DNA from: Victivallales bacterium
GTDB taxonomy: Bacteria > Verrucomicrobiota > Lentisphaeria > Victivallales > GWF2-38-69
NCBI GenBank assembly: GCA_021733985.1
Contig: JAIPJT010000020.1
Location: 1 to 44,546, forward strand
Length of the DNA: 44,546 bases
Direction: 5' to 3'
Of this stretch, positions 26,006-35,792 are shown piece after piece; position 1 is the first letter of the stretch, and each line of letters begins with the position of its first letter. The position numbers and the translations under genes are program-made. Below the pieces are notes generated by a model that searched no databases, was not told where the DNA came from, and was given only the letters and a program-made list of their open reading frames with translations.

Positions 26006-27073
26006 TTAATCTTTATTAACTGTTTTTTCAACAGATTCCGGATCCTGAGCTTTGATTATTAAATCCGTATAAGAAATTATTCCCTTATTGTAAAGCCTTA
26101 CAAGGCAATTGTCTAAGGTATACATTCCTTTTTTTGCTCCTGTCTGTAGCTCGGATGTCAGCAAATGCGTTTTGTTTTCTCTTATTATAGCCCGTATTGA
26201 CGGAGTTAAAACCATCACTTCAAAAGCTGCCACTCTTCCTGGTTTATCCTGTCTTTCTACAAGTATTTGTGATATAATTGCCTGCAGGGAAGTTGAAAGC
26301 ATAATTCTAATTTCCTCCTGCTGAGTTGTTGGAAATGCATCAACTATTCTGTCCAGAGTTTTAGTTGTTCCGGTTGTATGCAGTGTGCCGAAAACAAGGT
26401 GGCCTGTCTCAGCAGCTGTTATAGCAGCTTTTATTGTATTAATATCTCTCATTTCACCAACCATAATTACATCAGGGTCCTGTCTTAATGATCTTATTAA
26501 AGCATCATCAAAGCTTACTGTGTCAGTAGTAAGTTCTCTCTGTGTAATGATACTTTTTTTATGGTCATGATAAAATTCTATAGGGTCTTCAATGGTTATA
26601 ATGTGAACGTTTCGTTCCTCATTAATTATATCTATCATGGAGGTCAGTGTAGTAGATTTCCCGCTTCCTGTAGGGCCGGTTAACAAGATAAGGCCTCTCG
26701 GCTTAAAAAGGAGGTTTCTTATGACATTATCATCCAGCCCAATTTCCTCCAATGGCATTATTTCTTTTGTAATAAGCCTCAAAACAGCGCCGTAGTATCC
26801 CTTTTGTTTAAATGCACTTACTCTGAAACGAGCTTTGCCTTTATAATCAAATCCAAAATCTGCTGTACCTGTTTCTTTAATTATCTTTAAATGTTCGTCA
26901 GCAGTAAAAGACTGAATAAGTTTGAAGGTATCATCAGGGATGAGCTTCGGCCCTTTTATCTGTATCAGTTTTCCGTTTATACGTATTACAGGAGGCACCC
27001 CTACTTCCAAATGAAGGTCGCTCCCCTTTTCTTTTATTATAAGTTCAAACAGATCATACATTTCAAATGACAT
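26006..27073 (-). CDS. pilT: pilus retraction ATPase PilT
   Basis: A hexameric AAA-like ATPase that depolymerises type IV pili and drives twitching. It has 355 residues. Walker A is GPTGSGKS (133-140). The Asp box is ITIEDPIEF, Walker B is PDVIMVGEMRD and the His box TGHLVFGTLHT. The retraction motif SIRAIIRE matches the AIRNLIRE signature of PilT. A strong ribosome site GGAGGA lies 5 nt before the ATG. Its presence suggests that the system makes retractile pili and is not only a secretion system. Confidence 0.95.
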   Translation of the reverse strand: MSFEMYDLFELIIKEKGSDLHLEVGVPPVIRINGKLIQIKGPKLIPDDTFKLIQSFTADEHLKIIKETGTADFGFDYKGKARFRVSAFKQKGYYGAVLRLITKEIMPLEEIGLDDNVIRNLLFKPRGLILLTGPTGSGKSTTLTSMIDIINEERNVHIITIEDPIEFYHDHKKSIITQRELTTDTVSFDDALIRSLRQDPDVIMVGEMRDINTIKAAITAAETGHLVFGTLHTTGTTKTLDRIVDAFPTTQQEEIRIMLSTSLQAIISQILVERQDKPGRVAAFEVMVLTPSIRAIIRENKTHLLTSELQTGAKKGMYTLDNCLVRLYNKGIISYTDLIIKAQDPESVEKTVNKD

Positions 27074-27108
27074 ATAATTCCTCCGAACAAATATACAGCA
27101 AAGCTTTA

Positions 27109-28794
27109 TTAAGTATATTTTACAACTTCTTCAACCGTCGTTTCGCCGTTCAGGATGGCTTTTATTCCATCTTCCCTTATACTGACCATTCCCTGTTCTT
27201 TTGCTTTTCTTCTGATAACGGCTGTAGGAGAATACTTGGTTATAAGATCGCATATTTCAGGTGTTACTTTCAACATTTCTATAATAGCCTTTCTCCCCTT
27301 ATATCCTGTGCTGTTACACATAGCACAGCCCTTGCCTTTATAAAATTTGCCTTTCCCGATTTCGAACCTCTCGATATCGAGTAATTCAAGCTCTTCATCT
27401 GTGGGATCATATTCATACTTACAGGCATCACAGACTTTTCTTATTAATCTTTGACTTAGAACCCCAACAAGCGAAGAATTAAGAAGAAAAGGTTTTACAC
27501 CCATGTCTATCAGCCTCGTTATTGTGTCAGCAGCTTCTTTAGTATGCAGTGTTGAAAAAACAAAGTGTCCGGTAAGAGAAGCCTGTATAGCCATTTGAGC
27601 GGTTTCTAAATCCCTTATTTCTCCTACCATTATTATATCCGGGTCCTGCCTGAGAAATGCCCTTAGAGCTCGCGCAAACGTCATTCCAACTGTGTTATTG
27701 ACCGGGAGCTGGATTATACCTTCAAGGTCGTATTCTACAGGATCTTCCGCGGTCAGGACTTTAACTTCAGGCGCACTTACTTCTTTTAGGGATGAATAAA
27801 GAGTAGTTGTTTTTCCAGAACCGGTTGGACCGGTCACAAGAAAAATGCCGTTTGGCAGAGAGATTACAGACCTGATTTGAGCAATTATATCTTCATTCAT
27901 GCCGAGCATATCCAGATCAAGATTTACAGTGCTTCGGTTTAAGATACGTAGAACTACAGACTCGCCGAACTGTGTCGGGATAGTAGAAACACGCAAATCA
28001 ATCATTTTTCCTGCAACCCTGACCTGAATCCTGCCATCCTGCGGTATTCGCCTTTCAGCAATATTAAGCCCGCTCATGATTTTAATTCTGCTGATTACAG
28101 GGACAGCAAGGTTTTTCGGCGGCGGAGACATTTCATATAAAACTCCATCGAGCCTATATCGTATTTTAAATGAAGTTTCAAATGGTTCAAAATGAACATC
28201 ACTGGCTTTATCTTTGATAGCCTGAAACAGTACTACATCGACAAAACGAATTATCGGAGTATCGTTAGCCATATTTTCCAGGTCATCAGTATCCCAGTCT
28301 TCCTCTTCTTCACTGCCTATGTTTATATCAAGGTCATTGAGCATATCTCCCATAGATTCTGTAGGATAATATTTCTCAATAGCATTTTCTATCTGGGTTT
28401 CGCGTGCCACGTACACCAGCACATCCTTTTCAAGCATAAAACTGAGTTCATCTGCAATTTTATAGTCAAGGGGGTTGCTGCATACAACTTTAACAGTATT
28501 TTCATCGGCCTCAAAAGGTATAGTTCCGTACATTCTTGCATAATCGGCAGATATTAAATCTATAATTTTATGATCTATTTCCATATCCGCAATATTAACA
28601 ACATCCGTGCCTATGTGCCCTGCAATAAGCTCAAGCAGCTGATCGAGATCAATAATATCATAGTCAATAAGGATATTTTGAAACTGCCTGCCGGTTCTCT
28701 TGTACTCTTCCTCCAGCTCAATAAGCTGTTCCTCGTCAATCAATTCTTCGGTAAGCAGTAAATTTTTTAAAATTTCATCTTCCGGGCTCATCAT
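27109..28794 (-). CDS. PilB/GspE-type assembly ATPase, copy 2
   Basis: An extension ATPase of 561 residues. An N-terminal MshEN-like domain (1-150) is followed by the ATPase. It has Walker A GPTGSGKT (322-329), the Asp box TAEDPVEYDLEG, Walker B PDIIMVGEIRD, and the zinc cysteines C455, C458, C490, C493. It is clearly a paralogue of the neighbouring 577-residue ATPase, 26 nt away. The start may be either of two adjacent ATGs. Confidence 0.93.
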   Translation of the reverse strand: MMSPEDEILKNLLLTEELIDEEQLIELEEEYKRTGRQFQNILIDYDIIDLDQLLELIAGHIGTDVVNIADMEIDHKIIDLISADYARMYGTIPFEADENTVKVVCSNPLDYKIADELSFMLEKDVLVYVARETQIENAIEKYYPTESMGDMLNDLDINIGSEEEEDWDTDDLENMANDTPIIRFVDVVLFQAIKDKASDVHFEPFETSFKIRYRLDGVLYEMSPPPKNLAVPVISRIKIMSGLNIAERRIPQDGRIQVRVAGKMIDLRVSTIPTQFGESVVLRILNRSTVNLDLDMLGMNEDIIAQIRSVISLPNGIFLVTGPTGSGKTTTLYSSLKEVSAPEVKVLTAEDPVEYDLEGIIQLPVNNTVGMTFARALRAFLRQDPDIIMVGEIRDLETAQMAIQASLTGHFVFSTLHTKEAADTITRLIDMGVKPFLLNSSLVGVLSQRLIRKVCDACKYEYDPTDEELELLDIERFEIGKGKFYKGKGCAMCNSTGYKGRKAIIEMLKVTPEICDLITKYSPTAVIRRKAKEQGMVSIREDGIKAILNGETTVEEVVKYT

Positions 28795-28820
28795 ATTGTT
28801 ATAAACACCTTTTTATTATT

Positions 28821-30554
28821 TTAAGTATCAGCTACAGTTACGCGAATAATTTCCTGAATGGTAGTCATCCCGGCAAGAACTTTTCTGAGGCCGTCCTGCC
28901 TCAAAGTCCTCATCCCCCCTCTGATAGCATTTTCTTTAATTTCGTAGGAAGAAACACCTTTAAATATCATATCCTGCATATTTTCATCAATAAGGAACAG
29001 TTCGAAAATACCAAGACGTCCTTTATAGCCCGAATTGTTGCATTCGGCGCATCCTCTGCCTTTCAACAGTTTTCCATTTGCAAAAAACTCTCTTCTTAAA
29101 CCTAAAAACTCCAGTTCCTGGTCTGTAACTTCGTAAGGAACAGCGCAGTTGGTACACACTTTTCTAACAAGTCTCTGAGCCAAGATAGCCTGCACGGAAG
29201 ATGCAACCAAAAACGGTTTTACACCAATATCTATTAAACGCGATATAGCTCCCGGGGCATCATTTGTATGAAGTGTGCTGAATACCAGATGCCCGGTCAA
29301 AGCGGCATTTATAGCTATCTCAGCAGTTTCCGCGTCCCTTATTTCTCCGACCATTACTATGTTCGGTGACTGTCGCATCATTGCTCTTAACGCCCTTGCA
29401 AAGTCCATTTTCACTTCCCGCTTGACCTGCACCTGGTTAATTCCTTCAAGATGGTATTCCACAGGGTCTTCTACGGTTATAATTTTTTTAGATGCCTGGT
29501 TAACGGTATTTAAAAAAGAATACAGAGTTGTCGTCTTTCCTGAACCGGTCGGACCTGTAACCAGAAAAATTCCATCAGGCATAGTAATCAGCTTTTTTAT
29601 AGCGGCAATATCATCATCCATAAATCCAAGAGTAGAAATATCAATTAAAATACTTGATTTATCAAGGATACGCATAACTACACTTTCTCCGTGAGAGGTA
29701 GGAATTGTAGAAACACGTAAATCAATTGATTTGTTTCCTACGTTAAGCTGAATTCTTCCATCCTGTGGAACTCTTTTTTCAGCTATATCCATGCCGGCCA
29801 TAATTTTTATACGGCTGACTACATTACTCTGCAGGTATTTGGGTGGGCCATCTACTTCATTAAGCACACCATCTATTCGGTATCTGATTCTGAACTTTTT
29901 CAAAAGAGGTTCAAGATGTATATCACTTGCCCTTTTCTTAAATGCCTCCATTATAAGAACTGAGACAAGTTTTATAATAGGCGCATCATCCTCTTCAACA
30001 CTCATTCCCCCTTCATCGAGTTCATTCATCAATGCATTTTCTATATTATCAGGGTTGTCGTCATCCATATCTCTCAGAAAGGTGTCAACATTTTCATCTA
30101 TAGAACCGTAATGATGCTCGATAAGAGCCATTAACTTATCACTCTGAGCTACTACAGCATCAACATCGCATTTTAAAACATATCTCAGGGAATCAAGTTT
30201 GTTTAAATCCGTAGGGTCGTTCATTGCTACAGTAATAGTGTCGCCAACCTCGTCCCTTTTAACCGGCAGAACATTATATTCCTTAATGACTGATGCGGGG
30301 ATGGAATCCAATACTTCCTGTGTAATTTTTACACGGTCAAGGTCCAGATATTCCATTCCATACTCTTCAGCAAGAGTTTTCAGAATTTTTTGTTCGGTAG
30401 TAAATTTTTCTCTGATAAGTGCGTCAAAAATTGATAATTTTTCATCAGTTTCAGATATAGCCTCTTTTGCCTTTTTAATTTGCTCATCATTGATAAGTTT
30501 TTTTTCTTTCAGGATCAGAAGGGCATATTCGGTATTTTCTTCAGTAATATTCAA
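28821..30554 (-). CDS. PilB/GspE-type assembly ATPase, copy 1
   Basis: An extension ATPase of 577 residues, first gene of the pilB-pilB-pilT-pilC block. It has an N-terminal regulatory MshEN-like region and a central acidic linker (about 160-190). Walker A is GPTGSGKT (334-341), the Asp box TVEDPVEYHLEG, Walker B PNIVMVGEIRD, and the zinc site C467, C470, C502, C505. It starts with TTG: an AGGAG site lies 6 nt upstream and no ATG fits better. Confidence 0.93.
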   Translation of the reverse strand: MNITEENTEYALLILKEKKLINDEQIKKAKEAISETDEKLSIFDALIREKFTTEQKILKTLAEEYGMEYLDLDRVKITQEVLDSIPASVIKEYNVLPVKRDEVGDTITVAMNDPTDLNKLDSLRYVLKCDVDAVVAQSDKLMALIEHHYGSIDENVDTFLRDMDDDNPDNIENALMNELDEGGMSVEEDDAPIIKLVSVLIMEAFKKRASDIHLEPLLKKFRIRYRIDGVLNEVDGPPKYLQSNVVSRIKIMAGMDIAEKRVPQDGRIQLNVGNKSIDLRVSTIPTSHGESVVMRILDKSSILIDISTLGFMDDDIAAIKKLITMPDGIFLVTGPTGSGKTTTLYSFLNTVNQASKKIITVEDPVEYHLEGINQVQVKREVKMDFARALRAMMRQSPNIVMVGEIRDAETAEIAINAALTGHLVFSTLHTNDAPGAISRLIDIGVKPFLVASSVQAILAQRLVRKVCTNCAVPYEVTDQELEFLGLRREFFANGKLLKGRGCAECNNSGYKGRLGIFELFLIDENMQDMIFKGVSSYEIKENAIRGGMRTLRQDGLRKVLAGMTTIQEIIRVTVADT

Positions 30555-30821
30555 GCTCTACTCCTATAAATATATAAAAAAAACAAAATTACGCTCTCAT
30601 CAAACCTAACCCTTTCCGGGCGGCCATTCCTGTAAAAGTTTTCCGCTTTTTCTTAAAAATCGATACTACTGGATCGAAAGATTTGATAACAACTAAACTT
30701 ATTTTGGGTTCAACTATGTTTAAGGCTTTATTTATACTTTTGAAGCTATTAGATAGCAGTATTTTCTAAGTTTATAATATAAGGGTATATAAACTAAATG
30801 TACACTTCATGAATAATAAAT

Positions 30822-30847
30822 ACATAAAAAAATAAATTTTTTTATGT
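30822..30847. repeat. perfect 12-bp palindrome
   Basis: ACATAAAAAAAT is repeated inverted as ATTTTTTTATGT with a 2-nt spacer. It could be a terminator-like hairpin, a protein-binding site or simply AT-rich sequence. Confidence 0.4.
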
Positions 30848-30854
30848 AGTTGGT

Positions 30855-30883
30855 TTGATTTATATGCAACCTGAAGCTAATAT
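30855..30883 (+). promoter_or_regulatory. sigma-70-like promoter of tRNA-Thr
   Basis: TTGATT (30855-30860), a 17-nt spacer and TAATAT (30878-30883) lie 16 nt before the mature tRNA 5' end. Spacing and distance are ideal for a tRNA promoter. Confidence 0.65.
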
Positions 30884-30899
30884 AAAGATTCTTTGACCA

Positions 30900-30975
30900 G
30901 CCAGCTTAGCTCAGTTGGTAGAGCAGTTGATTTGTAATCAGCGGGTCGCCGGTTCGAATCCGGCAGCTGGCTCCA
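30900..30975 (+). tRNA. tRNA-Thr(TGT)
   Basis: Acceptor GCCAGCT (30900-30906) pairs with AGCTGGC (30965-30971), followed by discriminator T and encoded CCA. The D arm is GCTCAGTTGGTAGAGC. The anticodon stem GTTGA/TCAGC encloses TTTGTAA, giving anticodon TGT. The T-loop GTTCGAATC is standard. It lies between the two pilus blocks on the opposite strand. Confidence 0.96.
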
Positions 30976-31028
30976 TTCTTTCTCACGGACTTACAAAAAC
31001 AAAAGCATTAATCTCTATTAACAGCAAC

Positions 31029-33305
31029 TTAAAATGTATCAGGGAATTTTGCGAGTCCGTTTTCGTTTTCCGGCCTTAAAAGAGTTCCGTCCGGCATTAC
31101 TAAATGTACAGTTGTGAAGATAAGGAGGTTCTTCTTCTCAACATCTTCAATTTCCGACTGAAACAGTCTGCCGACGAGCGGTATATCCCCTATCATTGGA
31201 ACTTTATCATTATACTTGGTTGTTTCATCAGTCAGAGCCCCTCCCATTACTACGGTATCTCCATCATAAACCCTTAATCTTGTTTTTATAGACCTGCTGG
31301 CTATGACAGGCATTTCATTTTTAAACTCGACTTCTTTCGTACCCTGATTTGCTTCAAGCAGCGCTGTATAGTTATAGCTTTTATTATATTCAACAAAACG
31401 TGTAATAGTAGGTTCCAGTATAAGGTCAATAGTATAGTTATCCGAGCAAATAAAAGGGGTAACTTTAAAAACTACACCTATCTCAGTAGTATCACCAAAG
31501 GTTGGATAAGCTTTGATAAGCCAGCTCGTTTTATTGTCGTTTGCTGTTGTTTCCATTATTTTAGGGTCGTTCCATTCTTGAGGAAAGTATCTTTCGGTAA
31601 CGACTTTTATAACAGTAGTATATCCGTTCAGAGTAGTTACTCTCGGAGAGGAAAGCTGTTCGGTTTTGGAAGACTGGGCAAGGGCGTGAATCGTAGCCGA
31701 GATATCTATATTTTTATGGCTGACATTAAATTTGAACATTCTATCCGGATATCCTGATGTACGCTCACCAATAGCATCATCATATGCGTTTCTTGTGGTA
31801 GCGCCAACAGCTGGAAAAGATAAATTTGAGCTTGAAGCATTTACGTTCCACTGGAATCCGAGTTCTTCGAAATCAGTTTGACTGATTTCGATAAATTTTG
31901 CAGCAATTGACACCTGTGGAGTAACTGTTTTTTCAAGTTTTTCAAGTATCTCTTTAATTTTGCTGATCTGTTCAGGTGTATTTCGTACAATAATCCTGCT
32001 TATCCTCATATCGAATACAGCACTTGCACCTTTAGGGAATTCAACATTTCTGGCTTTAAAATATTCAATCAGGTCTACAGCAGTGCTGGGTGTTGATTCG
32101 GCATCTAAAAGAACTGAGCCGAATTTTTCTTTTTCAGCAGGGAAAACTTTTGTGACAAGCTTTTTATCTGCAGTTCCTTTAGGCGAAACGAAAACTCCAT
32201 ATTTTTTTATATTATAACTTACCCCGGCATCTTCACAGACATGTTTTATAGCTGTTATCAGAGGTACTCTGTTTTCAATAAGAGTAACATTATACCGATG
32301 TGGATTTATCTTTGGGGGGAAATCCAGCACAATATTAACGCCTTTGCCTGAGGGGTCCAGCCTTTTGCTTTCATTTTTAAGAAAAATCAGTGCATCATAA
32401 ACGGGAACCTTATTGAAGGAAATATGAGGAATAGTAATTTCTTCAAGTTTTTCATCGAGGGTTATACTTCCTTTTTCTTTCTTTATTTTTTCCTGCATAC
32501 CGGAAGTAAAATCTATTCGCTGGCCTGTAATTTTGTCTGATGTAACCGGCATTGCACTCGCCCATGAGACCTCAGAGACGCGTTTTGCGGAAACCCCCTC
32601 CCGTCTTTCCTGACCGTCTTCGTAAAGTTTTTTGTTAATGATATTTAAATAATGCATTGCCTTGGAATTATAAGGGTCAAAAACAAGAATCTGTTCAAAT
32701 TTGTCTTTAGCCTTGTCAAGTTTATTTTTCTGGAGTAAAAGTTTTCCCTGTTCAAACATAACAGACATATTATAATGTTTCTTCTGGTCAAATTTAGAAA
32801 GATCTTTATCTGATGTAATTTTATTAAATTTGTTATCTTCTTTTTGCCGCTTAAGTTTTTTTACAATGGCTTTTACCTTCTTTTTTAGCTCCGGATTAAT
32901 TTTTTTTGCTTCGTTTGCAAGGTTTATAGCTTTATCTATATTGCCGTTCCCAGAGGCTTTACGGGATTCTATAAGAAGTTTTTCCGCCCATGAGGTGTAT
33001 ACAAGAGATAAAGAATTTCTAATATTTGATATACGCTTTCTGTTTTTCAGGGTGTCCGGAAAATCATTTGACAAAATTGAAATTACTTCTAAATACTGAT
33101 TTGCGGATTTCTGATAATTTTTTGAAAAAAAATTGTCGTTTGCCTTCTTTAGTAAGTAGTTAATCTTTAATTCCTTCTCCTGTTTTACAACAGCTGCCTG
33201 ATCTAAAACTGATTCAGGCTTGACCTGAGCAGTTAAAAAACCTACTGTGAAGAAAAGCAGTATAAGCGAAAAAGAAATAAAAGTTATTTTTAATTTTTTT
33301 TGCAT
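31029..33305 (-). CDS. secretin, Amuc_1098-like, copy 2
   Basis: An outer-membrane secretin of 758 residues. The signal peptide is at residues 5-26. An N-terminal TPR-like, Lys-rich helical region (40-230) is followed by an STN/N0-like domain (IPHISFNKVPVYDALIFL). An N1-like domain (RISRIIVRNTPEQISKI) and the C-terminal secretin barrel with VMGGALTDETT and MIGDIPLVGRLF complete it. The TPR-plus-secretin layout is that of the Amuc_1098 family of PVC bacteria. It is a paralogue of the next gene upstream, 34 nt away. The two may form separate or mixed channels. Confidence 0.88.
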   Translation of the reverse strand: MQKKLKITFISFSLILLFFTVGFLTAQVKPESVLDQAAVVKQEKELKINYLLKKANDNFFSKNYQKSANQYLEVISILSNDFPDTLKNRKRISNIRNSLSLVYTSWAEKLLIESRKASGNGNIDKAINLANEAKKINPELKKKVKAIVKKLKRQKEDNKFNKITSDKDLSKFDQKKHYNMSVMFEQGKLLLQKNKLDKAKDKFEQILVFDPYNSKAMHYLNIINKKLYEDGQERREGVSAKRVSEVSWASAMPVTSDKITGQRIDFTSGMQEKIKKEKGSITLDEKLEEITIPHISFNKVPVYDALIFLKNESKRLDPSGKGVNIVLDFPPKINPHRYNVTLIENRVPLITAIKHVCEDAGVSYNIKKYGVFVSPKGTADKKLVTKVFPAEKEKFGSVLLDAESTPSTAVDLIEYFKARNVEFPKGASAVFDMRISRIIVRNTPEQISKIKEILEKLEKTVTPQVSIAAKFIEISQTDFEELGFQWNVNASSSNLSFPAVGATTRNAYDDAIGERTSGYPDRMFKFNVSHKNIDISATIHALAQSSKTEQLSSPRVTTLNGYTTVIKVVTERYFPQEWNDPKIMETTANDNKTSWLIKAYPTFGDTTEIGVVFKVTPFICSDNYTIDLILEPTITRFVEYNKSYNYTALLEANQGTKEVEFKNEMPVIASRSIKTRLRVYDGDTVVMGGALTDETTKYNDKVPMIGDIPLVGRLFQSEIEDVEKKNLLIFTTVHLVMPDGTLLRPENENGLAKFPDTF

Positions 33306-33339
33306 TTATATATACCAAAATCTTTGAGTTTAACTGTTA

Positions 33340-35691
33340 TTATATATTTTTAAAATGGAACATACCGTTTGGTTTAGGTTTATGCAATAAAGTTCCATCA
33401 GGATGAACGAGTTTTGCAGTAACAAAGAAAAGCAGATTCTTTTGTTCAACAGTTTCATATTCCGACCTGAAAAAACGACCAAACAAAGGGACGTCTCCTA
33501 ATATCGGATACTTATCTTTTACCTTATCTGTATGATCTTTCAGCATACCGCCGAGAACAACAGTTTCACCATCGTTAATTTTTAATTTTGTTTTGAGATC
33601 TCTGTTTGCTATCATGGGCATTTTCAGGGATTCATCGAATCTGGGGGTATCACCACTAAGGCTTAAATCGTATGCTTTATAACTGAAAGAATCATCATAG
33701 CCTAAAAAATTTTTAACAGTAGGGTAAATATCCATAAAAATAGTTCGATTATTCGGTGAAACAGACGGTGTAACCTGAAGAACAATTCCCATTTTCATCT
33801 CTTCAAAATTTGGAGCAGGTGGTTCTATCGTTACTGTATTATATACGACTTCAGGTTCATTCACATTCCATGAAGTTGCATAGTTATTTTCCTCTATCAT
33901 TTCAAAGTAAGCTGTTGAGCCGCTTTTTGTTACTACTTTTGGGGTTGACAGAGTTTCAGCAATTTTTGTCTGTTCAAGTGCATAAACAAAAAAATCGACA
34001 GCACCTGCTGCACCTCCAATATTTACAGGGTCCTGGCTGAATTCAAGAAGTTTCAGCAGGTCACCGGTCTGATTTAAAAAGTCGTTACCATTAATACTGC
34101 TGCTTCCCTGATCCATATCATTCATAGACCATCCGGCATCCTTAAGATTCAGTCTGAAATTAAAAGCAAGGCCCTTGTCTTTATTATAAGTAAGTTCGAC
34201 TATTTTAACTTCTATCAACACGAGCGGAGGAGAAAAATCTATCTCATCCAGAAGGTCTTCTATGATTTTAATATTCTCAGGAGTATTTTTTACTATAAGG
34301 GTACTTGAGGGCATATCCCACGATATTGCGGAATCTCCGGGAAAAGGCACTCCCCGTTCAGTAAAATAAGTTTTAATTGTTTGATCTTTAATCTCAACAG
34401 GAGAAATACTGCTGGCTTCATCAGAAGGCTTAATTTCTAATTCTTCTATTTCGACTGATTCCTTTGTCTCAATATTATTTATATCTGCAATTGAATTGAT
34501 AATATCGCTCTTGATGGGAATATATTTCAACTCCATGGTATCAAGAGTTTTATCGCTGATTATTACTGCATGTTCCTCTACTTTATGGTAAAGATCTGTT
34601 ATATCGCAGATTATTTTTATTGCTTCGCCAAGCGGAACATCCGACATCTCAAGTGTAACTACCTTATTTTCGGTTTTTTTGTTTGACGGTCTTAGGTCTA
34701 TATTGATTCCGAGATTATCTTCTTCATCAAGTTTTTGGCTTTCATCCCTAAGAAAATCGATTACGGAATTTATCGGAGCTCTATCAAAAGCAATTTTAGG
34801 TATTATTATTTCTTCAAGTTTTTTCTGCAGTTTAGTAGTTTCACGGGCAGTTTCATTTACAGGGATTATATTCTCCTTTTTGATTTTTGTTTTAATAGGA
34901 GGTACGTATCCGTAACCCCACTGAGTGCGTGCAAGTTTCTCCCTTATATGCATGTATTTTCTTTTCTTTCCGGCATTTGAGACGTTGCGATAAATATTTT
35001 TCAGCTCAAAAATAGCTTTATAGTTATAAGGTTCTATAACTAATATTTTTTCAAGCATATCGCGGGCTTTTTCGTATTCTTCAGCCTTCTTGTATTTTTC
35101 TGCAAGTTTGAAATATTTCTTAATATCAAATTGTCCCTGTTCATAATCCGGAGCAATTTTTTTTGGAGAAGTATCTTCTTTGAGTTTTTTTTCTGCAATT
35201 TTATGTCTTGCTTTTTCAGTTAATTTTTTATAGTTTTTATCAAACTTCACAGCTGATATATCTTCTCCCTTTAATTTTTTCAGTGATTCATTTGCATATT
35301 TAAGTGAATCATTCCATTTACTGTTTTTAGAAGCAGCTTCAGCTCTCTTTTCGAGATATACTGACCACTGTTCATATAATTTTTTTTCAAGAGCTTCTAT
35401 GGATTTTAATTTTTTTGAAACATAAACTGAAGATCCCAGCTCTGTAGTTAATTTTTTTACTTTGCTGATTTTTCGGGATGCCTCTTTGAACATTTGAGCA
35501 TTCATAAGTTCTTTTGCTTTTTTTATTCCTTTTTCTATTTCAGCTTCGGATTTTTCTTTTTCTGAAGATAGATTTTTCTGAAGCATAATAATATCTTCTT
35601 GAGTGTTATCGGCTAAAATTTTAAAAAGGAGAGAAAAGGTACATAATAAAAGCAAAATAATAAAAAATTGTTTAAAATGTTTTTTAAGCAT
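33340..35691 (-). CDS. secretin, Amuc_1098-like, copy 1
   Basis: An outer-membrane secretin of 783 residues with a signal peptide (7-27), a long Lys/Glu-rich TPR-like region (35-260), and an N0/STN-like domain beginning at IPKIAFDRAPINSVIDFL. An N1 domain (STLIVKNTPENIKIIEDLLDEI) and the secretin core with VVLGGMLKDHTD and ILGDVPLFGRFF follow. It occupies the position of Amuc_1098 directly after the 1099-like gene. No ribosome site is evident. Its end (VTAKLVHPDGTLLHKPKPNG) is close to that of copy 2, which supports tandem duplication. Confidence 0.88.
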   Translation of the reverse strand: MLKKHFKQFFIILLLLCTFSLLFKILADNTQEDIIMLQKNLSSEKEKSEAEIEKGIKKAKELMNAQMFKEASRKISKVKKLTTELGSSVYVSKKLKSIEALEKKLYEQWSVYLEKRAEAASKNSKWNDSLKYANESLKKLKGEDISAVKFDKNYKKLTEKARHKIAEKKLKEDTSPKKIAPDYEQGQFDIKKYFKLAEKYKKAEEYEKARDMLEKILVIEPYNYKAIFELKNIYRNVSNAGKKRKYMHIREKLARTQWGYGYVPPIKTKIKKENIIPVNETARETTKLQKKLEEIIIPKIAFDRAPINSVIDFLRDESQKLDEEDNLGINIDLRPSNKKTENKVVTLEMSDVPLGEAIKIICDITDLYHKVEEHAVIISDKTLDTMELKYIPIKSDIINSIADINNIETKESVEIEELEIKPSDEASSISPVEIKDQTIKTYFTERGVPFPGDSAISWDMPSSTLIVKNTPENIKIIEDLLDEIDFSPPLVLIEVKIVELTYNKDKGLAFNFRLNLKDAGWSMNDMDQGSSSINGNDFLNQTGDLLKLLEFSQDPVNIGGAAGAVDFFVYALEQTKIAETLSTPKVVTKSGSTAYFEMIEENNYATSWNVNEPEVVYNTVTIEPPAPNFEEMKMGIVLQVTPSVSPNNRTIFMDIYPTVKNFLGYDDSFSYKAYDLSLSGDTPRFDESLKMPMIANRDLKTKLKINDGETVVLGGMLKDHTDKVKDKYPILGDVPLFGRFFRSEYETVEQKNLLFFVTAKLVHPDGTLLHKPKPNGMFHFKNI

Positions 35692-35753
35692 AATTTATAT
35701 CTGGTTTGTAAAATTGTTTTTTTTAAGTTTATGTAAAAAAATTGTTTTTTTTG

Positions 35754-35779
35754 GCGGACAGGCTTTCGTGGCTGCCCGC
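35754..35779. repeat. GC-rich hairpin before the secretin genes (REP-like copy 3)
   Basis: GCGGACAG (35754-35761) pairs with CTGCCCGC (35772-35779) with one mismatch and a loop of about 10 nt. It stands out in an AT-rich gap. GGCGGACAGG is shared with the repeat near 9931-9940. T-tracts lie on both sides, so it could be a terminator or an mRNA stabiliser between the 1099-like gene and the secretins. Confidence 0.45.
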
Positions 35780-35792
35780 TGTTTTTTGAGAT

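Larger units (their letters stand above)
30555..30899. other. intergenic region between pilB and tRNA-Thr
   Basis: This 345-nt, very AT-rich gap separates two divergent units. It has no convincing gene. It holds a perfect 12-bp palindrome (30822-30847) and a good promoter for the tRNA (30855-30883). A promoter for the pilB operon must lie here too but was not pinned down. Confidence 0.6.
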
